Below are positions 18,253 through 22,410 of a stretch of 22,410 nt of DNA, piece by piece; position 1 is the first letter of the stretch; every line of letters starts with the position of its first letter. Location: positions 1 to 22,410 of the forward strand of contig JBFELU010000040.1 of NCBI GenBank assembly GCA_041551965.1, written 5' to 3'. Below the pieces are notes generated by a model that saw only the letters and a list, made by a program, of their open reading frames with translations, was not told where the DNA came from and made no database searches. Origin of the DNA: JBFELU01 sp041551965. GTDB taxonomy: Bacteria > Actinomycetota > Acidimicrobiia > Spongiisociales > UBA11373. The translations under genes were made by a program, and so were the position numbers.

Positions 18253-18498
18253 TTGGAAGGCATCGTCGACGCGCTCGTCATCAGCCTCCACATCCTGTTC
18301 TCCATCGGGCTCATTGCGCTCATCTTGTTGCACGCCGGGCGGGGCGGTGGTCTCTCCGATGCGTTCGGAGGGGGAATGGGACCGGTGGGCGGCCTGACCG
18401 GGTCGACCGTGGTCGAGCGCAATCTCGATCGGCTGACGGTGGCGGTCGCCTTGCTGTTCACTGTCACCACCTTCGCGTTGGCGTGGGTCCTCGACTGA
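18253..18498 (+). CDS. secG: Preprotein translocase subunit SecG
   Basis: SecG is the small membrane partner of SecY and SecE in the general secretion channel and aids SecA-driven export. The 81-residue product has two membrane helices (about 5-27 and 60-79) joined by the diagnostic cytoplasmic loop LLHAGRGGGLSDAFGGG. Length is normal. The start is TTG. secG commonly follows tpiA in Gram-positive genomes; here a lipoprotein gene and gpmA lie between them. It is followed after 43 bases by a second lipoprotein gene whose export would depend on the Sec channel, but nothing shows a specific link. Confidence 0.95.
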   Translation: MEGIVDALVISLHILFSIGLIALILLHAGRGGGLSDAFGGGMGPVGGLTGSTVVERNLDRLTVAVALLFTVTTFALAWVLD

Positions 18499-18541
18499 CT
18501 GCACCCGTGTGGGGGCGGTCCGGAACGAAGGAACCCCGGCC

Positions 18542-20380
18542 GTGAGCCGATCGGCAGGGCGGCGCCGGGGCTCGCTTCTGACATGGGCATCAGTGCTGAT
18601 GCTGATTGCTGCCGCCTGCACGGGAGATGCCGCCACCGAGCCGACCGCAGCGCTCACGACCCAGGCACCCGACACGACCACGAGCACCTCCTCCACGATC
18701 GCACCGGTGACGACGACCTCTGAGGGCACCGGAGGACGGGGTGACCGGTACGGCGGAGAGGTCGTGGTGGGGTACGCCTCGGAGCCCCCGACGCTGAACC
18801 CGCTGGTTCCGGGTGGCACCAACCTGATCGTCGGCCTGGTGGGAAACGCACACTTGGCGGGGGTCTATCGCCTCAACGGAGCGACTCGGGAGTTGGAACC
18901 CTTTCTCGTCGAGGAGCTCCCCACGACGGACAACGGCGGAGTGGTGGTGAACGACGACGGCACCATGACGGTGTCCTACCGGATCAAAGAGGACGCGGTC
19001 TGGTCGGACGGGGTCCCCATCTCCGGGGAGGATTTCGCATTCACCTACGAACTCCACATGGACGCCGGCTTGCCGACCACCAAGGTGGTGTACGACCGGA
19101 TAATCCCCGAGAGCGTCGAGGCGGGACCGAAGACCTTCAGCTTCACCATGAGTGAGCCCACCGTCCGGTATGAGTTGTTGTTCGACGTGGTGGTACCGGC
19201 CCATGCGGTGCAGGGCACGGACTTCCTCAACGCGTGGAACGACACGATGTGGCCGTCCGGGGGGCCGTTCATCGTCGAGTCGTGGGTGAAGGGGGAATGG
19301 CTGCGATTGGTCCGCAACGAGAACTACTGGGGCCGTGAACCGGAGACGGGTGACCGGCTGCCGTATCTGGATTCGGTGCTCTTCCGGTTCATACCCAGCA
19401 CCACCGACTTGCTTGACGGGTTCGTGAATCGGGAGATCGACGTGATCTCGGTGGAACCTTCCTCGACCCTGGTGGACCGTCTGAGGGATCTCGAAGGCGA
19501 GGGTGCGGATCTCGTGGTGGGCCCGGGGAACATCTGGGAGCACCTGCTCTTCTCGTTCCATGCCGACGCCCGCTTCGAGCGGAATCCGGTTTCGACGACC
19601 GCGAGCTTGAAGTTCCGCCGAGCGGTGGCTCATCTGATCGATAGGGACTCCATTGCCGAAGAACTGCTCGAGGGACTCGGTGGATCGTTGGGCTCCTACG
19701 TGGACATGTTCATTCCCCGGCTGTCGACGGGGGCGTGGGATGAGAAGTATCCCTACGACCCCGATCGGGCCGGGGAGCTTGCGGGCGAGGTCTGTGCCGA
19801 ACTGGGCCGCGACTGCACGACCGAGCCGCTGACGGTGGTCTTCACGACGACGTCCAACAATGAGGAACGAGTCCGGTTGGCGGACCTGCTTGCGGACATG
19901 TTCACGGCCGCCGGTATCGGCTATGAGGTGGATCTCGAGGACGGCATGCTGTTGTTCAGCGAATCGGGCCCCAACGGCGCCTTCGACGTGGCCGCCTGGG
20001 GCTGGTGGTCGTTCCCGGGCCTGTCGGGCCTGGTGAGCGTCCACGATCTGTGGGATCCCGAGAATCAGGGTCCAGGCGGCGACAACTGGTACTACTGGGG
20101 CACCGAGGCGGGCGCCTACCGGAACGGTGCCACCGCTCGCTTCGCTGAGCTTCGTGATGAGATGGATGCGACCGTGGACGTCGCGGAGCTGGAGACGCTC
20201 ATCGAGGAGGCCGAAGCCATCCTCTCCGACGAGGTGGTCTTCGTTCCTCTCTACTCCCATCTGTCCCTCGGTGCTGTCTGGGCAGACGGCGTGGCCAACG
20301 TGATGCACGGCCCCCCGTACCCGGTGGCAGCCGGTCTCACCTGGAACCTGGAAGATTGGCATCGGACCGACCGCAACTGA
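18542..20380 (+). CDS. Family-5 extracellular solute-binding lipoprotein, copy 2
   Basis: The 612-residue protein has an Arg-rich n-region (RRR at 7-9), a hydrophobic stretch and lipobox IAAAC (Cys26). A Thr/Ser-rich tether runs from about 27 to 70, followed by an SBP_bac_5 domain starting with GEVVVGYASEPPTLNPLV. Many segments align with copy 1: VWSDGVPISGEDFAFTYE, GTDFLNAWND followed by GGPF, NYWGREPETGDRLPYLDSV, KFRRAVAHLIDR and the terminal TWNLEDWHRTDR. They are therefore paralogues. Two extra cysteines (in EVCAELGRDC) are close enough for a disulfide. The ligand is unknown. GTG 18542 is preceded by GAAGGA at 9 bases and gives a normal signal peptide; GTG 18509, further upstream in frame, is less likely. 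Terminator-like hairpins follow. Confidence 0.88.
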   Translation: MSRSAGRRRGSLLTWASVLMLIAAACTGDAATEPTAALTTQAPDTTTSTSSTIAPVTTTSEGTGGRGDRYGGEVVVGYASEPPTLNPLVPGGTNLIVGLVGNAHLAGVYRLNGATRELEPFLVEELPTTDNGGVVVNDDGTMTVSYRIKEDAVWSDGVPISGEDFAFTYELHMDAGLPTTKVVYDRIIPESVEAGPKTFSFTMSEPTVRYELLFDVVVPAHAVQGTDFLNAWNDTMWPSGGPFIVESWVKGEWLRLVRNENYWGREPETGDRLPYLDSVLFRFIPSTTDLLDGFVNREIDVISVEPSSTLVDRLRDLEGEGADLVVGPGNIWEHLLFSFHADARFERNPVSTTASLKFRRAVAHLIDRDSIAEELLEGLGGSLGSYVDMFIPRLSTGAWDEKYPYDPDRAGELAGEVCAELGRDCTTEPLTVVFTTTSNNEERVRLADLLADMFTAAGIGYEVDLEDGMLLFSESGPNGAFDVAAWGWWSFPGLSGLVSVHDLWDPENQGPGGDNWYYWGTEAGAYRNGATARFAELRDEMDATVDVAELETLIEEAEAILSDEVVFVPLYSHLSLGAVWADGVANVMHGPPYPVAAGLTWNLEDWHRTDRN

Positions 20381-20388
20381 GGCCTGAT

Positions 20389-20410
20389 TCCCGGGGCTTC
20401 TCCCCAGGGA
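20389..20410 (+). terminator. Terminator-like hairpin just after lipoprotein copy 2
   Basis: TCCCGGGG (20389-20396) pairs with CCCC and GGGA (20402-20405, 20407-20410) around a 5-nt loop, with one bulged A. It starts 9 bases after the stop codon and is followed by the AT-rich tattgt. It is a plausible end of the copy 2 transcript. Confidence 0.5.
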
Positions 20411-20459
20411 TATTGTGGCAATTCGGACTTGCCGCCCGATGGAGGACCTTCCATACTTC

Positions 20460-20488
20460 CTTGGCCGCCTGCGCCGCAGGCGGCCAAG
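20460..20488 (+). terminator. Strong 13-bp GC-rich hairpin between copies 2 and 3
   Basis: CTTGGCCGCCTGC (20460-20472) and GCAGGCGGCCAAG (20476-20488) are perfect inverted copies with a GCC loop. This is the strongest inverted repeat I found in the window. There is no T-run after it on either strand, fitting the U-less terminators described in actinobacteria. It lies upstream of the likely promoter of the next gene. Confidence 0.6.
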
Positions 20489-20500
20489 AGCGGAAGCGGG

Positions 20501-20529
20501 TTCACACCGATACAGGTAGTGTGTATTCG
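20501..20529 (+). promoter_or_regulatory. Candidate promoter for lipoprotein copy 3
   Basis: TTCACA (20501-20506) matches the -35 consensus at 5 of 6 positions. The -10 is ambiguous: TGTATT (20522-20527, 15-bp spacer) or TATTCG (20524-20529, 17-bp spacer). It sits between the strong hairpin and a set of smaller stem-loops, as expected for a gene with its own structured leader. Confidence 0.35.
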
Positions 20530-20587
20530 CCCGGAGCATTTTCCGGGGCTCAAGGGGATTCCGAATCCCGACCCGTGACACCACGGG
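20530..20587 (+). promoter_or_regulatory. Three tandem stem-loops in the putative 5' leader of lipoprotein copy 3
   Basis: Three perfect inverted repeats follow one another: CCCGGA/TCCGGG (20530-20535, 20542-20547), GGGATTC/GAATCCC (20555-20561, 20563-20569, minimal 1-base gap so the real loop is larger) and CCCGTG/CACGGG (20572-20577, 20582-20587). They end about 20 bases before the ribosome binding site. This could be a cis-regulatory leader. I recognise no known riboswitch class. Confidence 0.4.
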
Positions 20588-20608
20588 CGTGACAATGTAC
20601 CGATTATC

Positions 20609-20615
20609 AGGGAGG
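20609..20615 (+). promoter_or_regulatory. Ribosome binding site fixing the TTG start of lipoprotein copy 3
   Basis: AGGGAGG lies 6 nt before TTG 20622, the best Shine-Dalgarno match among the intergenic regions. It favours that start over the in-frame ATG at 20595, which has no such site. Confidence 0.65.
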
Positions 20616-20621
20616 CTGAAC

Positions 20622-22410
20622 TTGACATCTCTAGTCAAGCACTGGCGCCTGCTCGCGATCGCGGCGGTGTTCTTCCTGGTCGTTTCCGCCTGCGGCGATG
20701 ACGACGCAGCCGATACCACGGCTGCGACGACCACCACCGAGGCTGCGGCTACCACTGAAGCCGGCGACGAGACGACCACGACTGCAGGGGAAGAGACCAC
20801 TACGACGGAGGCGACACCGGCCGGTTATTGCGATGACGCGGCCGAGGGTCCCCTCCTGTGGGCGCATGAGCAAGAGCCGTCGAGCTGGCAGTACTTCGAT
20901 CCGACCCACCAGCTGTCGATCACTGCGTGGCTCATCCAGGGGATGTGGGACGGGCTGTACGGCGATGCCTCGACCATGACCTTCTACCCGGAGCTGCTGG
21001 CAGAGGAAGCCGTCGTGTCGGAAAATGACGATGGCTCCGCGACCCTCAGCTTCAAGCTCCGCGAGGGGCTGGTGTGGTCCGATGGCGTGGCGTTCGACCC
21101 CGCCGAGATCGGGGCATACCTGGACATCATCATGGAGACCGGGGTCGGCGAGGACGGCGAAGAGATCTTCGTGTTCCCGTTTGCGGACCGGACCGGCTAC
21201 GACCTGATCACCGATTTCCGGGTGATCTCCCCGACCGAGTTCGAATGGGACATGTCGGCGGCCTTTGCCGGATGGAAGACCCTGTTCCAGGTGATCCCGC
21301 CGATGCACGTATGGGAGGGCCTCGGCGCCGCTGAGGTCAACGAGCTGTGGGGCAATTGGGAGACCCCCGATGGCGGCGTGGCGCCGTCGACGGGCCCGAT
21401 GGTCCTCGAGGCTTGGAACCCCGGGGTCAGCGTGGTGATGAACCGCAACGACCTGTATCACGGGTCGGTGAGCCCCGACGCCGTCAACGACGGCCTGGCG
21501 TGCGTGGACGGGTTGGTGATGACCGTGGTGCCCGACACCGATGCGCAGATCAACTCGATGCGCGCCGGTGAGGCCCACATCATCATGACCCAGCCGCAGC
21601 TCGACTTCGAGCAGCTGCGGGAGGATCCCCGTTTCGTGAGCGCGGCTGCGCCCGGCCCGGTCTGGGAGCACTGGGGACTCAACCTGTACAACGTGCATCT
21701 CTCGGACCCGCTGGTCCGTGAGGCGATGGCCTACGCCTTCGACAAGGCCGAGGTGGTCGCCGCGCTGTACGCCCGGGTCTTCGGTGAAGGCGTGCTCTCG
21801 CCCGACGGGCTGTGGAACACGTTCTTCGGGACCAACCAGGCTCCGTACTACCAGGCCCACGGCTTCGATCTGTACGCAGGCAACAACGTCGATGCTGCCA
21901 TTGCGAAGCTGGAAGAAGCCGGCTACACCCAGGGTGGCGACGGCATCTACGAGCACCCCGAGAGGGGCAAGCTGAGCCTGCGGGTCGGCACCACCGGCGG
22001 CAACGCCTTGCGTGAGCTGCAGCAGCAGATCCTCCAGGCGCAGTTCGCCCGGGCCGGCATCGAGATCGTCATCGACAACGTGCCCGGCTCGGCGTACTTC
22101 AGCGAGGTGCCTTTCTCGGAGGCAGCGCTGGATTGCGCCTTCTCCGGCGGGACCGAGGGCGACTGCACGGTCTGGGACATCACCCAGTTCGCCTGGGTCG
22201 GTGGCCCCTGGCCCGGCGGCGGTGTCGGAACCTATCGTTGCGACGGGTTCGGCCCGTACGGTTTCTGCAACGAGGCCTACGACGCCAAGGCCGACGAGTG
22301 CGATCAGACGTTCGATGAGGTGGAGAACTTCACCTGCTACGACGAGCTGGATCGCTACGTGATGACGCTCGATCTCGATCCGGAGCAGGGTCTGTTCATG
22401 CTTCCGATCA
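20622..22410 (+). CDS. Family-5 extracellular solute-binding lipoprotein, copy 3 (3' end outside window)
   Basis: The frame is open to the right edge, giving at least 596 residues without a stop. It begins with a signal peptide and lipobox (VVSAC, Cys24), then a Thr/Glu/Ala-rich tether (about 25-68), then an SBP_bac_5-type domain (PLLWAHEQEPSSWQYFDP, LREGLVWSDGVAFDPAEI, LVREAMAYAFDKAEVV). It is more distant from copies 1 and 2 than they are from each other. It also has eight cysteines after the lipid anchor (70, 294, 505, 515, 540, 549, 560, 572), six of them within 68 residues, suggesting disulfides in the C-terminal lobe. The ligand is unknown. Permease genes may follow beyond the edge. TTG 20622 is chosen for its ribosome binding site; ATG 20595 is the alternative and adds nine residues. 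Confidence 0.85.
   Translation, partial: MTSLVKHWRLLAIAAVFFLVVSACGDDDAADTTAATTTTEAAATTEAGDETTTTAGEETTTTEATPAGYCDDAAEGPLLWAHEQEPSSWQYFDPTHQLSITAWLIQGMWDGLYGDASTMTFYPELLAEEAVVSENDDGSATLSFKLREGLVWSDGVAFDPAEIGAYLDIIMETGVGEDGEEIFVFPFADRTGYDLITDFRVISPTEFEWDMSAAFAGWKTLFQVIPPMHVWEGLGAAEVNELWGNWETPDGGVAPSTGPMVLEAWNPGVSVVMNRNDLYHGSVSPDAVNDGLACVDGLVMTVVPDTDAQINSMRAGEAHIIMTQPQLDFEQLREDPRFVSAAAPGPVWEHWGLNLYNVHLSDPLVREAMAYAFDKAEVVAALYARVFGEGVLSPDGLWNTFFGTNQAPYYQAHGFDLYAGNNVDAAIAKLEEAGYTQGGDGIYEHPERGKLSLRVGTTGGNALRELQQQILQAQFARAGIEIVIDNVPGSAYFSEVPFSEAALDCAFSGGTEGDCTVWDITQFAWVGGPWPGGGVGTYRCDGFGPYGFCNEAYDAKADECDQTFDEVENFTCYDELDRYVMTLDLDPEQGLFMLPI

Noticed and set aside
20461..20487. Insertion-sequence terminal repeat or attachment site
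   Set aside because: The inverted arms are only 3 bases apart, with no transposase or integrase nearby; a terminator hairpin is the simpler reading.
18590..20800. Long reverse-strand open frame of 736 codons opposite lipoprotein copies 2 and 3
   Set aside because: It mirrors the codon structure of the sense gene in GC-rich DNA, has a low-complexity Val/Ser N-terminus and His/Arg-rich composition, and shows no recognisable domain. The sense genes have clear families.

Overview
The window is high-GC DNA with dense, mostly co-directional genes, many GTG/TTG starts and short overlaps. Gene content and order (rpsA/coaE/uvrB, uvrC/rapZ/yvcK, pgk/tpiA/secG) point to Actinomycetota. The threonine-rich lipoproteins and deviations from the usual actinobacterial order suggest a less-studied lineage such as an Acidimicrobiia-like group, but class cannot be fixed from this sequence. 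I recognise 17 protein genes: 16 complete, and one that runs off the right edge. I see no rRNA, tRNA, CRISPR array, insertion sequence or phage gene, and no gene-free stretch longer than 300 bases.

Left part (1-6270): rpsA (ribosomal protein bS1 with an unusual acidic N-terminal extension carrying a perfect 21-bp tandem repeat); a CpaE/TadZ-like ATPase with a degenerate receiver domain and a long Pro/Ala linker; coaE; uvrB; and on the opposite strand a small tatA. coaE, uvrB and tatA each have a TAnnnT -10-like hexamer 6-7 nt before the start codon, as expected for leaderless mRNAs.

Middle part (6377-15530): an almost gap-free run of uvrA, a class I methyltransferase, uvrC, rapZ, yvcK, pgk and tpiA. 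Most junctions overlap by 4-11 bases. All three nucleotide excision repair genes therefore lie within about 8 kb, followed by the RapZ/YvcK pair and two triose-phosphate enzymes. whiA, which normally follows yvcK, and gap, which normally precedes pgk, are both absent from this interval.

Right part (15564-22410): three family-5 type extracellular solute-binding lipoproteins, with gpmA and secG between the first and second. The first two are clearly paralogous to each other. All three have a lipobox followed by a Thr-rich tether. No permease or ATPase subunit is in the window. The gap between the second and third holds two terminator-like hairpins, a possible promoter, three further short stem-loops and a strong ribosome binding site.

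The window is mainly core housekeeping sequence in an unusual arrangement. I found no clear evidence of a wholly new system. The parts most worth a second look are the orphan CpaE-like protein with its three-hairpin upstream region, the missing whiA/gap, the structured leader and cysteine-rich C-terminal region of the third lipoprotein, and the set of putative leaderless promoters.
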